DNA from: Microvirga pakistanensis
GTDB lineage: Bacteria > Pseudomonadota > Alphaproteobacteria > Rhizobiales > Beijerinckiaceae
DNA: 64,000 nucleotides
Direction: 5' to 3'
Assembly (NCBI RefSeq): GCF_004458765.1
Contig: NZ_SPJX01000469.1
Location: 1-64,000, forward strand
The notes beneath the pieces were generated by a model that was not told the DNA's origin, ran no database searches, and was given only the letters and a program-made list of their open reading frames with translations. Of the stretch, positions 1 through 8,820 are shown in pieces (the first letter of the stretch is position 1; each line of letters starts with the position of its first letter). The position numbers and the translations under genes are program-made.

Positions 1-253
1 TGCTGCCTCACCGCAGCCAAGGCGCCGCCGCCACAGGCATGATCTCCCGGAGCCCGCGTCGACAGTCCGCCTAAAAGAACCGTGCGCGGGGAGCCGACAG
101 GCTTCTCCCTTTCCACAGCATCGAGCCGGTCCGCTCCTCGCGCCCTCCCTCGATCGCCTCTCCGGTTCAGGCCGCGCGCCACATGGCCCGCAGCCCAATC
201 CCGCTTGCCGTTTTCATTCCATTCCTTGTTTTCACCATTGCCCGAGAACCATC
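1..253. other. Left edge, no supported gene
   Basis: I can support no gene here. A short plus frame closes with TGA at 40-42 and could be the 3' end of a gene lying outside the window, but there are too few codons to identify it. The rest is GC-rich non-coding sequence leading into the small gene that starts at 254. The long open plus frame across 82-1449 is antisense to the SDR gene and has no recognisable domain. Confidence 0.4.
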
Positions 254-526
254 ATGATCCAGGACCACGACGTTCCCCTGCTCGACATCCCCGATTGCGA
301 CGACATTCTGCGCCGCCTGTCGGACCTGCTCAGGATCCACAAGATCTGCCGCAGGCGCGCGTGCCGCCGCAACGGGCGCTGCCAGGGCGGCTACGGGCCG
401 CCGTGCTATCTGGAGCGGCGCCACTGGTTCGTCGAAGGGCTCGAATACGAGATGGACGAGTGCCGGGCCTATTGGGACGAGATGCGCCTGCAGGCTGCGC
501 TCAAGCGGCCGCGGGCGCGGCCCTGA
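254..526 (+). CDS. Small Cys-rich protein of unknown function (90 aa)
   Basis: I do not recognise a named family. The protein has an acidic N-terminus, then a basic segment with four cysteines at about residues 32, 37, 43 and 51 (CX4CX5CX7C). The segment is Arg-rich and reads ICRRRACRRNGRCQGG at its core, followed by PPCYLERR and a mixed helical tail. The spacing suggests a small metal-binding knuckle, but that is inference. The start is the ATG after GAGAACCATC, a weak purine-rich ribosome site. It stands alone on the plus strand, opposite the SDR gene that ends at 640. Codon use matches the region, with G/C third positions, which favours a real gene. Confidence 0.6.
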   Translation: MIQDHDVPLLDIPDCDDILRRLSDLLRIHKICRRRACRRNGRCQGGYGPPCYLERRHWFVEGLEYEMDECRAYWDEMRLQAALKRPRARP

Positions 527-639
527 CAGGCGGGCGCCGTCAGGCCGCCGCGGGCGTCATCTCGAAGGCCGCGTCGTGGAACTGCGCGAGGGCGGAGCGG
601 TGGCCGATGCTGCGAATTGGGATCGGCCGAGGCTGCTCT

Positions 640-1383
640 TCAAGCAGGCATCTGCGGCGTGACGACTTTGCCGCCTTGCGGGAAGTCGTAGATCTTGCCG
701 GTCTCCGTCCACGAGGGCAGCGCGAGCTTCACGATGTGCGGGGCCAGATCCTCGGGCGTCTTGAGCGTCAAGGGGTCCTCGCCGGGCATGGCGGCGCGGC
801 GCATGGAGGTCCGCAGGGGGCCGGGGCTCACGAGCATCACCCGGATCGGGGTCGTGACGGTCTCGGCCGCATAGGTCCGCACGAGGGCTTCCAGGGCGGC
901 CTTGGAGATCGCGTAGGTGCCCCAATAGGCATTGCACTTGTGGGCCGCGCCCGATGTCAGGAAGATGGCCCGCCCCGCATCGGAGGCCCGCAGCAGCGGA
1001 TCGAAGGAGCGGATCAGCCGGTAGTTGGCCGTGACGTTCACGGTCATCACCTCGTCCCAGACCGGCTGGTCGATATGGGTGATCGGCGCGAGTTCGCCGA
1101 GCTGCCCCGCATTGCCGAGGAGGATGTCGAGCTTGCCCCAGCGCTCGTGAATCGCGGCGCCGAGCCGGTCGATGGCGTCGAGATCCTTCAGGTTCACGGG
1201 CACGAGGGTGGCCGAGGAGCCTTTGGCGCGGATCTCGTCGTCGAGGCTCTCCAGCGCGCCCTGCGTGCGGGCCAGCGCGATGATGTGCGCGCCGGCTTCG
1301 GCCAGGGCCAGGGCGGCCGCGCGCCCGATGCCGCGCGATGCGCCGGTGACGACCGCGACGCGGTTGAGAAGGGGCTTGTCCAT
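640..1383 (-). CDS. SDR family NAD(P)-dependent oxidoreductase
   Basis: A classical short-chain dehydrogenase/reductase of 247 aa, the normal length for the family. The nucleotide-binding TGASRGIG motif is at about residues 14-21, NAG is near residue 91, and the catalytic YAISK follows a conserved Ser. The PGPLRT segment is the usual region after the active site. The substrate cannot be read from sequence; some relatives are annotated as oxoacyl-ACP reductase-like or sterol-like enzymes. It lies 16 bp downstream of purF on the same strand, so it is probably co-transcribed with it, but no purine role is implied. The start ATG at 1383 fits the family N-terminus directly. Confidence 0.85.
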   Translation of the reverse strand: MDKPLLNRVAVVTGASRGIGRAAALALAEAGAHIIALARTQGALESLDDEIRAKGSSATLVPVNLKDLDAIDRLGAAIHERWGKLDILLGNAGQLGELAPITHIDQPVWDEVMTVNVTANYRLIRSFDPLLRASDAGRAIFLTSGAAHKCNAYWGTYAISKAALEALVRTYAAETVTTPIRVMLVSPGPLRTSMRRAAMPGEDPLTLKTPEDLAPHIVKLALPSWTETGKIYDFPQGGKVVTPQMPA

Positions 1384-1399
1384 GGGTTCGAAATGATCC

Positions 1400-2890
1400 T
1401 CAGTCGGCTTCCGCCAGCAGGGCGAGGCGGCGCGGCGTGGCGACGGTAAGGTCCGTCAGCGCCGTCGGGTAGTCGCCGGTGAAGCAATGGTCGGTGAATT
1501 GCGGCTGGCCAGCGTTGCGGCTCTTTTCGCCCATGGCCCGGTAGATGCCGTCGATCGACAGGAACGCGAGCGTGTCCGCGCCGATATAGTCCCGCATCTG
1601 CTCCAGGTTGTGCGTGGCGGCGAGCAGCTTCTCCTTCTCCGGGGTGTCGATGCCGTAGAAGTCGGGGTGGGTGATCGGAGGGCTGGCGATCCGGAAGTGC
1701 ACTTCCTTCGCGCCGGCCTCGCGCATCATGCGTACGATCTTCACCGAGGTCGTGCCCCGCACGAGGCTGTCGTCGACGAGAACGATGCGCTTGCCCTCGA
1801 TGGCCGCGCGGTTCGCCGAGTGCTTCATGCGCACGCCGAGCTCGCGCACCGACTGCGTGGGCTGGATGAAGGTGCGGCCCACGTAATGGTTGCGAATGAT
1901 GCCGAGCTCGTAGGGCAGGCCGCAGCTCTGGGCGAAGCCCAGCGCCGCCGGAACGCCGGAATCCGGCACCGGGATGACCACGTCCGCGTTGGCCGGGGAC
2001 TCGTTCGCGAGTTCGCGGCCCATGCCCTTGCGCACCTCGTAGACGCTGCGGCCGTTCACGATGGAATCGGGGCGGGCGAAATAGATGTATTCGAAGATGC
2101 AGGGGCGGGCCGGCACCTTGTCGGCGAAGCGGAAGGATTCCACGCCCTCGTCGGAGATCACCACGCATTCGCCGTTCTCGACGTCGCGGACGAAGCGGGC
2201 TCCGATGATGTCGAGCGCACAGGTCTCGGAGGTCAGGATGTAGCGGCCGTCGAGTTCACCCAGCACCAGCGGGCGGATGCCCATCGGGTCGCGGGCGCCG
2301 ATCAGCTTCTTGTTCGTGAGAGCCACGAGGGCGTAAGCCCCCTCGATCTTCTGGATCGCCTCAACGAATCGGTCGACCACCCGGTCCTTGCGGCTGCGGG
2401 CGACGAGGTGAACGATCACCTCGGTATCCGTGGTGGACTGGCAGATTGCGCCGTCGCGGATCAGGTTGCGGCGAAGGGTGAGGCCGTTGGTGAGATTGCC
2501 GTTGTGAGCCACGGCGAAGCCGCCGCCGTCCAGTTCGGCGAAGAGGGGCTGAACGTTGCGCAGCACGGTCTCGCCGGTAGTCGAGTAGCGCACATGGCCG
2601 ATGGCGGAGACGCCTTCCAGCCGCTCGATGGTCGCCCGGTCGGAGAAGCTGTCACCGACAAGGCCCAGCTTGCGCTCGGAATGGAACACGCCGCCGTCGA
2701 AGGAGACGATGCCGGCCGCCTCCTGCCCGCGGTGCTGAAGGGCGTGAAGCCCAAGGGCGGTGATCGCCGCCGCATCCGGATGACCGTAGATGCCGAACAC
2801 ACCGCATTCTTCACGCAGGGTATCGCCGTCGAGGTCGAGGTCCACCTTCTTAGGGGTGACCTGCCACGTCTCAGACCTGGAAGACATCAT
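1400..2890 (-). CDS. purF: Amidophosphoribosyltransferase
   Basis: This cytosolic enzyme makes phosphoribosylamine from PRPP and glutamine, the first committed step of purine synthesis. An N-terminal glutaminase domain begins with EECGVFGIYG, where the Cys becomes the nucleophile after removal of a short propeptide. The phosphoribosyltransferase domain carries the PRPP loop VLVDDSLVRGTTS. I place the start at the ATG of 2890 because AAGGAA lies just upstream; a second ATG follows at once, at 2887. The open frame extends 30 codons further upstream without family similarity. The protein is about 496 aa. It sits downstream of cvpA, the same pairing seen in enterobacteria where cvpA precedes purF. 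Confidence 0.95.
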   Translation of the reverse strand: MMSSRSETWQVTPKKVDLDLDGDTLREECGVFGIYGHPDAAAITALGLHALQHRGQEAAGIVSFDGGVFHSERKLGLVGDSFSDRATIERLEGVSAIGHVRYSTTGETVLRNVQPLFAELDGGGFAVAHNGNLTNGLTLRRNLIRDGAICQSTTDTEVIVHLVARSRKDRVVDRFVEAIQKIEGAYALVALTNKKLIGARDPMGIRPLVLGELDGRYILTSETCALDIIGARFVRDVENGECVVISDEGVESFRFADKVPARPCIFEYIYFARPDSIVNGRSVYEVRKGMGRELANESPANADVVIPVPDSGVPAALGFAQSCGLPYELGIIRNHYVGRTFIQPTQSVRELGVRMKHSANRAAIEGKRIVLVDDSLVRGTTSVKIVRMMREAGAKEVHFRIASPPITHPDFYGIDTPEKEKLLAATHNLEQMRDYIGADTLAFLSIDGIYRAMGEKSRNAGQPQFTDHCFTGDYPTALTDLTVATPRRLALLAEAD

Positions 2891-2998
2891 GATTTCCTTG
2901 GGACCCGCGCCCCCACCGGCGCGGGCCTTATGTAACCATCCTGGGGCCAAACGCCAATGGGTTTTCCTGTCGCTCTTCAAACAGTGAACAGAAGAGGA

Positions 2999-3616
2999 TC
3001 AGCCTCGGCGCTGAGGCGCCTGCGGGGCAGGGGCGGCGGGCGCTGCCGGTGCGGGAGCGCGCTGCGGGTCCGGCTCGGCCGGCTCGGCCGGCTCGCCCTC
3101 CTGGCCGTTGGGTTTCCTGAGCTTCTGGATCAGGGCTTCCGCGTTTTCCGGCAGCATGGCGATGATGCTGTCGCGGGTGTTCTCCATGGCCGCGCGGGTC
3201 TTGGAGGACGTCGCCCATTCGGGCTCCTTGCCCTGAAGCAGCCAGCCCAGGAAAGCCCAGCCGATCACGCAGATCAGGAATCCGCGGGCTGCGCCGAAGA
3301 AGAGGCCCAGGGTCCGGTCGAGAGCCCCGATGCGGGAATCGAGGATCAGGTCGGAAATCTGGACGGTGATGATGGATACGATGATCAGGGTCACCACGAA
3401 GATTCCCCCGATGGCCGCCACGAGCGCGACGGTGTTGCTGCTGATGTACTGCTGCGCGATGGGCAGCGCGGTTGGATGCAGGTACCAGGCCGCGGCGGCG
3501 GCCACGACCCAGGCGACGATGGCCAGAACCTCGCGGGTGAAGCCGCGCACGGCAGCCAGCAGGGCCGAGATCAGGACGATTCCGATGACAACGAGGTCCA
3601 GGACAGAAAAGGGCAT
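2999..3616 (-). CDS. cvpA: CvpA family inner-membrane protein
   Basis: A CvpA-family protein of 205 aa, linked in E. coli to colicin V production and bile-salt or envelope stress. Its biochemical role is not settled. The sequence opens with a hydrophobic helix (VLDLVVIGIVLI) and has four membrane segments through about residue 125. A charged cytoplasmic region follows, then a low-complexity Pro/Ala/Glu tail over the last 40 or so residues. The adjacent purF is the classic neighbour and supports the call. The ATG at 3616 begins directly at the conserved N-terminus. Confidence 0.88.
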   Translation of the reverse strand: MPFSVLDLVVIGIVLISALLAAVRGFTREVLAIVAWVVAAAAAWYLHPTALPIAQQYISSNTVALVAAIGGIFVVTLIIVSIITVQISDLILDSRIGALDRTLGLFFGAARGFLICVIGWAFLGWLLQGKEPEWATSSKTRAAMENTRDSIIAMLPENAEALIQKLRKPNGQEGEPAEPAEPDPQRAPAPAAPAAPAPQAPQRRG

Positions 3617-3742
3617 GAGCCGAGCCTACGCAGAAACAGGGACAAGGGCCGCATTCGCGGGATGAGGCCAGGCTGTATAGCTCCAAGTGACGCTTTCGTC
3701 ACCCCTGTGGTGGGTCGAGGAGCCGAGACGGGGAGGAGAAAC

Positions 3743-3771
3743 AAAAAGAGACCCCGGCGAAGCCGCCGAGG
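3743..3771 (-). terminator. Probable intrinsic terminator of radA
   Basis: Read on the minus strand, CCTCGGC pairs with GCCGGGG (seven pairs, one G-T) around a six-base loop and is followed by TCTCTTTTTG. It lies in the 294-bp space between the radA stop and the cvpA start. I see no other structure or open frame with family similarity in that space, which probably also holds the cvpA-purF promoter. Confidence 0.5.
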
Positions 3772-3910
3772 CCAAGGGAGAGAGGAGGACCTGTGAACTC
3801 TTGCGGACGGCAGAAGCGCCGGAAAAGCTCAGATACAAGACCTACAGGATGGCAGGAGAGGGTCAATTAGACCGGATGGTCTATGAACCAAGCTCGGAGC
3901 AGGAAACCTT

Positions 3911-5311
3911 CTACGAAGCCCTGCGCCGCCGGGCCGCGATTCCGGCAACAAGATCAGTGATATGGCTGATCGACGAAGTGACGAGCGGGAGCTTTTCCGG
4001 CTTGTTTTTGTCGATGCGCGGGGCGGGGGAGACGGCACTCGAGAAGCCGAGCTTGGCGGCTTCCTTGAGGCGGGCTTGCTCCTGCGCCACCGGGCGGATC
4101 GCGCCGGACAGACCCAGCTCCCCGAAATAGACCGTGTCGGGCGGCAGCGGGTTGCCGGACAGGGAGGATACGAGGGCTGCTGCCGCCGCGAGATCTGCGG
4201 CGGGCTCGGTGATCCGCAGCCCCCCTGCGACGTTGAGATAGACGTCATGCATCCCGAGCTTCAGGCCGCCATGGGCCTCCAGCACCGCGAGCACCATGGA
4301 CAGGCGGCTCTGGTCCCAGCCGACGACGGCGCGGCGCGGCGTGCCGAGGGACGAGGGGGCGACGAGCGCCTGGATCTCCACGAGCAGCGGGCGCGTGCCT
4401 TCCATCCCGGCGAAGACCGCCGTGCCGGGAGCGGCCAGGTCGCGCCCGGCGAGGAAAAGCTCGGAAGGGTTGGGGACCTCGCGCAGCCCCTGATCGGACA
4501 TCTCGAAGACGCCGATCTCGTCGGTCGGGCCGAAGCGGTTCTTCATCGCGCGCAGGATGCGGAAATGATGGCCTGTATCGCCCTCGAACGACACCACCGC
4601 GTCGACCATGTGCTCGACCACCCGGGGACCGGCGATCTGTCCGTCCTTCGTGACGTGGCCGACGAGAATGACGGCGGTGCCCGTCGTCTTCGCGAACCGG
4701 ATGAGCGACTGGGCCGAGCCGCGCACCTGCGTGACCGTTCCGGGCGCCGATTCCACGGTCTCGGTCCACATGGTCTGGATGGAATCGATGATCGCGAGCG
4801 CGGGCGGCCGGCCCTGGCTCAGGGTCGCGATGATGTCCTCCACATTGGTCTCGGAGGCGAGTTCCACCGGCGCCTGGCCCAGGCCCAGACGCTCCGCCCG
4901 CAGGCGCACCTGCGCCACCGCCTCCTCGCCCGAGATATAGGCCACCCGCTCGCCGCGATTGGCGAGAGCGGCGGAGGCCTGCATCAGCAGCGTCGACTTG
5001 CCGATACCAGGGTCGCCGCCGAGCAGGATGATGGATCCGTGCACGAAGCCGCCGCCGGTCACCCGGTCGAGCTCCGCGATGCCGGATGGCGTGCGCGGGG
5101 CTTCCTTGGTCTCGCCGGAGAGACCCTCGAGCGGGAAGATGCGCCCCTTCGCGCGCGACGGGCGCGTGGCGACCGGGCCCGCCATGGGACTTGCGGAGCC
5201 CGCTTCCTCGACGATGGTGTTCCAGCCGCCGCAGGCCTCGCACTTGCCCTTCCAGCGGTTATAGACGGCTCCGCATTCCTGGCAGACGAAGGAGGGATGA
5301 CGCTTGGCCAT
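3911..5311 (-). CDS. radA: DNA repair protein RadA
   Basis: RadA (Sms) is a RecA-like, DnaB-type helicase that processes recombination intermediates by extending D-loops. The protein is 466 aa. It has an N-terminal zinc finger (CQECG and CEACGG), a RecA-like core with Walker A GGDPGIGKSTLL, the RadA signature KNRFG at mid-protein, and a C-terminal Lon-like domain. The ATG at 5311 overlaps the TGA of alr as TGATG, suggesting translational coupling. A TTG one codon upstream is possible but unnecessary. It follows dnaB and alr on the same strand. Confidence 0.95.
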   Translation of the reverse strand: MAKRHPSFVCQECGAVYNRWKGKCEACGGWNTIVEEAGSASPMAGPVATRPSRAKGRIFPLEGLSGETKEAPRTPSGIAELDRVTGGGFVHGSIILLGGDPGIGKSTLLMQASAALANRGERVAYISGEEAVAQVRLRAERLGLGQAPVELASETNVEDIIATLSQGRPPALAIIDSIQTMWTETVESAPGTVTQVRGSAQSLIRFAKTTGTAVILVGHVTKDGQIAGPRVVEHMVDAVVSFEGDTGHHFRILRAMKNRFGPTDEIGVFEMSDQGLREVPNPSELFLAGRDLAAPGTAVFAGMEGTRPLLVEIQALVAPSSLGTPRRAVVGWDQSRLSMVLAVLEAHGGLKLGMHDVYLNVAGGLRITEPAADLAAAAALVSSLSGNPLPPDTVYFGELGLSGAIRPVAQEQARLKEAAKLGFSSAVSPAPRIDKNKPEKLPLVTSSISHITDLVAGIAARRRRAS

Positions 5312-6474
5312 CAACCCTGCCTTCCATGATAGGTGCGGGCATAGCGGCGGCCGAGATTGGTCAGGATTTCGTAGCCGATGGTTCCGGCGCGGCGGCCCAC
5401 TTCGTCGATGGTGAGTGAACCGCCGATCATGGTCACGGTATCGCCGCGCTTGACGTCGTTCTCAGGAATATCGGTGAGGTCCACCGTGATCAGGTCCATG
5501 GAGACGTTGCCGGCGAAGGGGCAAGGACGTCCGGCGACGAGCACCTGGCCCGCCAGAAGCTCCTCACCGCTCTTGCCGCGCGCACTCGCGGAGCGTGGGT
5601 AACCGTCCGCATAGCCGATGGAAAGCGTGGCGATGCGGCGCCGACCGAGGGCGAGCCAGCGCGCATTGTAGCCCACGGTTTCGTCCTCCTCGACCCAGCG
5701 AAGCTGCACGATGCGCGCCTCAAGCCCGACGACAGGACGCATGGGGTTTTCCCGGTCCGGCACCGGGTTGCCGCCATAGAGAGCATAGCCCGGCCGCACG
5801 AGATCGAAATGCGGCTTCTCCTCGAGGAAAATGCCGGATGAATTGGCCAGCGAGGCGGGAATCCCGGGCAGCGTTTCGCGAACCGCCTTGAACGCCTCGA
5901 TCTGACGGAGATTGATCGGATTGCCGGTCTCCTCCGCGCTCACGAAGTGGCTCATGAGAAGCGCAGTCTCGAAATCTTTCAGCTCCGCGCGATCCCTGAG
6001 CGTCAGGCCCTGGGAGACCGTCAGACCAAGGCGGTTCATGCCGGTATCGACATGGATGGCGGCGGCATGCCGCCAGCCTTCGGCCCGGCAGAATGCCGCC
6101 CATTCCTCGATCTCCTCGAAGGACCCGAGGACGGGCCGCAGCCCGTGCCGGAGGTAGGCGGGAGAGGTTCCAGGGAACAGGCCGTTGAGCACGTAAATCG
6201 TGGCGCCTGGCGCGACGGCACGCACCCGGACGGCCTCGCTTAGATGCGCCACGAAGAACGTGCGGCACCCGGCCTGCGCCAGGGCAGGCACGGCCTGCTC
6301 GATCCCGGTGCCATAGGCGTCGGCCTTGACCACGGCGGCGGTTTCCGCGCCGCCGGCGGCATTGCGCAGCGTGCGCCAGTTCGATGCGAGCGCGGCAAGG
6401 TCGATGTGGAGGAGGCCGCCGGCCGATTCCTGGGAAATGGGAGTGGCGGTGCTTGTCTGTTCGGTCGTGGTCAA
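5311..6474 (-). CDS. alr: Alanine racemase
   Basis: A PLP enzyme interconverting L- and D-alanine for peptidoglycan. The PLP lysine is in VVKADAYGTG near the N-terminus, and the second catalytic residue region IGYADGYPR is in the C-terminal beta domain. No ATG lies in the family start region. I chose the TTG at 6474, which overlaps the dnaB stop (ATTGA: TTG of alr, TGA of dnaB) and gives 387 aa, normal for Alr. Reading further upstream only gives Arg-rich sequence inside dnaB. The gene is therefore probably coupled to dnaB, and its own stop overlaps the radA start. Whether it is the biosynthetic or a catabolic racemase cannot be told, although the context favours biosynthesis. Confidence 0.93.
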   Translation of the reverse strand: MTTTEQTSTATPISQESAGGLLHIDLAALASNWRTLRNAAGGAETAAVVKADAYGTGIEQAVPALAQAGCRTFFVAHLSEAVRVRAVAPGATIYVLNGLFPGTSPAYLRHGLRPVLGSFEEIEEWAAFCRAEGWRHAAAIHVDTGMNRLGLTVSQGLTLRDRAELKDFETALLMSHFVSAEETGNPINLRQIEAFKAVRETLPGIPASLANSSGIFLEEKPHFDLVRPGYALYGGNPVPDRENPMRPVVGLEARIVQLRWVEEDETVGYNARWLALGRRRIATLSIGYADGYPRSASARGKSGEELLAGQVLVAGRPCPFAGNVSMDLITVDLTDIPENDVKRGDTVTMIGGSLTIDEVGRRAGTIGYEILTNLGRRYARTYHGRQG

Positions 6475-7964
6475 TCGCCGATCCGTTCGGGAAGTTTGTC
6501 TTCGTCTGCGAGGTTGGTGAAGCGGGTGATGTCGGCCTGGAAGGCGAGCTGCACGGTCCCGGTCGGTCCGTGACGCTGCTTGCCGATGATCACCTCGGCC
6601 TTGCCGTGGACCTGATCCATCTCCGCCTGCCACTTGAAGTATTCTTCGGTGCCGGGTTTAGGCTCCTTGTTCTTCAGATAGTACTCCTCGCGGTAAACGA
6701 ACATGACCACGTCGGCGTCCTGCTCGATCGAGCCGGATTCACGCAGGTCCGCGAGCTGCGGCCGCTTGTCGTCACGTGCTTCCACCTGACGGGAGAGCTG
6801 GGATAGGGCGATCAGCGGAACGTTCAACTCCTTGGCCAGCGCCTTGAGGCCCGTTGTGATCTCGGTCAGCTCCTGCACGCGGTTTTCGCCCTTCTTCGAC
6901 GAGCCGGAGAGCAGCTGCAGGTAGTCGACGATGAGCACATCAAGGCCGCGCTGCCGCTTGAGACGGCGTGCACGGGCGGTGAGCTGCGCGATCGAGATGC
7001 CGCCGGTCTGGTCGATATAGAAAGGGATCGACTGCATTTCACGGGCGGCTTCGGTGATCTTGTAGAAATCGTCCTCGCGCATATCGCCGCGGCGGATCTT
7101 ATAAGACGGAACGCCGGACTGCTCCGCGATGATACGGGTGGCGAGCTGCTCCGCCGACATTTCGAGCGAGAAGAAGCCGACGATGCCGCCGTTGACGGTC
7201 TTAAGGTTGCCGTCCTGCTGCTTCTCGGCCTTGTAGGCCTTGGCGATGTTGAAGGCAATGTTCGTGACCAGCGAGGTCTTACCCATCGCGGGTCGGCCCG
7301 CGAGGATGATCAGGTCGGAGGGCTGAAGGCCGCCGAGTGACTTGTCGAGATCGATCAGTCCCGTCGAGACGCCGGACAAGGCGCCTTCGCGCTTATAGGC
7401 GGCAGCCGCCATGTCGATGGCCGAGGTGAGCGCGTCGGAGAAGCGCTGGAAACCACCGTCGGTGCGGCCCGTCTCGGCAATGGAGTAAAGCCGCCGCTCG
7501 GCCTCTTCGATCTGGTCGCGGGGCGAGCTGTCGACGGGCGCGTCGAAGGCGGTGTTGACGAGGTCCTCGCCGATTTTGATGAGGCTGCGGCGGATCGCGA
7601 GATCGTAGATGGTGCGGCCGTAATCCTCGGCGTTGATGACGGTGGTCGCCTCGGCCGCGAGGCGGGCAAGGTATTGCGAGACGGTGACGCCCCCCAAGTC
7701 CTGGTCGCCCAGGAAGGTCTTCATCGTGATCGGTGTCGCGACCTTGCCGGCCTTGATGAGGCCGGTCGCGACCTCGTAGATGCGCCGGTGCAGATCCTCG
7801 ATGAAATGCTCGGCCTCAAGGAAATCGGAGACGCGGTAATAGGCGTCGTTGTTGACCAGGATCGCGCCCAGCAGGGCCTGTTCGGCCTCGATGTTGCTGG
7901 GAGGCGTGCGAAACTGCGGCTCGGCGGTTTCCAAGCGGGCGATCAGGGCATTGGCGCTGGCCAT
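6471..7964 (-). CDS. dnaB: Replicative DNA helicase
   Basis: DnaB is the hexameric 5'-3' helicase of the replication fork, loaded by DnaA-dependent machinery. It has 497 aa, with an N-terminal helical domain opening with PPSNIEAEQALLGAIL, a linker, and a RecA-like C-terminal domain with Walker A GRPAMGKTS and the hydrophobic strand LIVDYLQLL. The start ATG at 7964 precedes the conserved N-domain by about 20 residues. It heads the dnaB-alr-radA run. The 267 bp upstream hold the rplI terminators and presumably the dnaB promoter. No intein is visible. Confidence 0.96.
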   Translation of the reverse strand: MASANALIARLETAEPQFRTPPSNIEAEQALLGAILVNNDAYYRVSDFLEAEHFIEDLHRRIYEVATGLIKAGKVATPITMKTFLGDQDLGGVTVSQYLARLAAEATTVINAEDYGRTIYDLAIRRSLIKIGEDLVNTAFDAPVDSSPRDQIEEAERRLYSIAETGRTDGGFQRFSDALTSAIDMAAAAYKREGALSGVSTGLIDLDKSLGGLQPSDLIILAGRPAMGKTSLVTNIAFNIAKAYKAEKQQDGNLKTVNGGIVGFFSLEMSAEQLATRIIAEQSGVPSYKIRRGDMREDDFYKITEAAREMQSIPFYIDQTGGISIAQLTARARRLKRQRGLDVLIVDYLQLLSGSSKKGENRVQELTEITTGLKALAKELNVPLIALSQLSRQVEARDDKRPQLADLRESGSIEQDADVVMFVYREEYYLKNKEPKPGTEEYFKWQAEMDQVHGKAEVIIGKQRHGPTGTVQLAFQADITRFTNLADEDKLPERIGD

Positions 7965-8146
7965 CTGGCGCTCCGAAAACGAGGGAAGGATTGATGGTCA
8001 TAGACCCGAATTGGTGTCCGAAAGGTTGCTGTTCAGACACAAAGCCGGGGCTTGGGAGCACCTGTCCTCACTGTCCTCAATACTCACATGCACCGAGCTC
8101 TCGCGAGTCTTCCGGCTTGACTCTCCGGAGGCCGAGGAACCCTACG

Positions 8147-8180
8147 AAAAAGCGCTCCCCATCGAATCGATGGAGAGCGC
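8147..8180 (-). terminator. Intrinsic terminator of the rpsF-rplI operon
   Basis: A 13-bp stem (one G-T pair) with a 3-base loop, 8152-8180, is followed on the minus strand by TTTTT at 8151-8147. It lies about 50 bp past the rplI stop. A weaker hairpin at 8200-8222, GAACC/GGTTC and GAGC/GCTC with one mismatch, sits between them, so the operon appears to end in two tandem hairpins. Confidence 0.8.
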
Positions 8181-8231
8181 CTATTTTGGAACAAAACATG
8201 AACCGGAGCAAGGCTCAGGTTCACGCCTGTC

Positions 8232-8795
8232 TTAGAGCTCCACGTCGCCGGCGTCGGCAAGGGCGGCGCCGACCTCAAGGCCGAGGTCGTCGAGGTTGGT
8301 CTCTTCGCGGGCGGTGACCGCCTCGCCACGAGCCTGACGCTCGGCTTCCTCAGGGCTGCGCGCCACGTTGATCGTCACCGACACCTCGACCTCCGGGTGG
8401 AGGGCAACCGGCACGGTGTGCATGCCGAGGGTCTTGATCGGGGTGTTGAGCACGATCTGGTTGCGATCGACCGTGAAGCCGCCCTGGGTCATCACCTCGG
8501 CGAGGTCGCGGGTCGAGACGGAACCGTAGAGCACGCCGGTCTCGCCGGACTGGCGGAGAATGACGAAGCTCTGGCCGTTCAGCTTCTCGGCGACGGCCTC
8601 GGCTTCCTTGCGGCGCTCGAGGTTGCGGGCCTCGAGCTGGGCACGCTGCTGCTCGAAGTGCTTCTTGTTGGACTCCGTGGCGCGCAGGGCCTTGCCGCGC
8701 GGCAGGAGGAAGTTGCGGGCATAGCCCGAGCGAACCTTCACGGTTTCGCCCATCTGGCCGAGCTTAGCGACGCGCTCGAGAAGGATCACTTCCAT
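8232..8795 (-). CDS. rplI: 50S ribosomal protein L9
   Basis: L9 binds 23S rRNA near the L1 stalk and limits frameshifting. The N-terminus [27 protein letters not shown] carries the family signature, with the pattern GxxVxVxxGYARN. A long central helix follows, then the C-terminal domain. At 187 aa it is longer than the 149-aa E. coli protein; the extra residues form an acidic tail, as is common in alphaproteobacteria. GGAGA stands seven bases before the ATG. It is the last gene of the ribosomal operon. Confidence 0.96.
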   Translation of the reverse strand: MEVILLERVAKLGQMGETVKVRSGYARNFLLPRGKALRATESNKKHFEQQRAQLEARNLERRKEAEAVAEKLNGQSFVILRQSGETGVLYGSVSTRDLAEVMTQGGFTVDRNQIVLNTPIKTLGMHTVPVALHPEVEVSVTINVARSPEEAERQARGEAVTAREETNLDDLGLEVGAALADAGDVEL

Positions 8796-8820
8796 TGGTT
8801 TTCTCCTTTGATGTTCGTGA

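Noticed and set aside
82-1449. 455-codon plus frame over the SDR gene
   Set aside because: Antisense to an intact SDR with all catalytic motifs; no similarity of its own.
3687-4130. 147-codon plus frame between cvpA and radA
   Set aside because: Its second half is antisense to the radA C-terminus, and the first half has no recognisable pattern.
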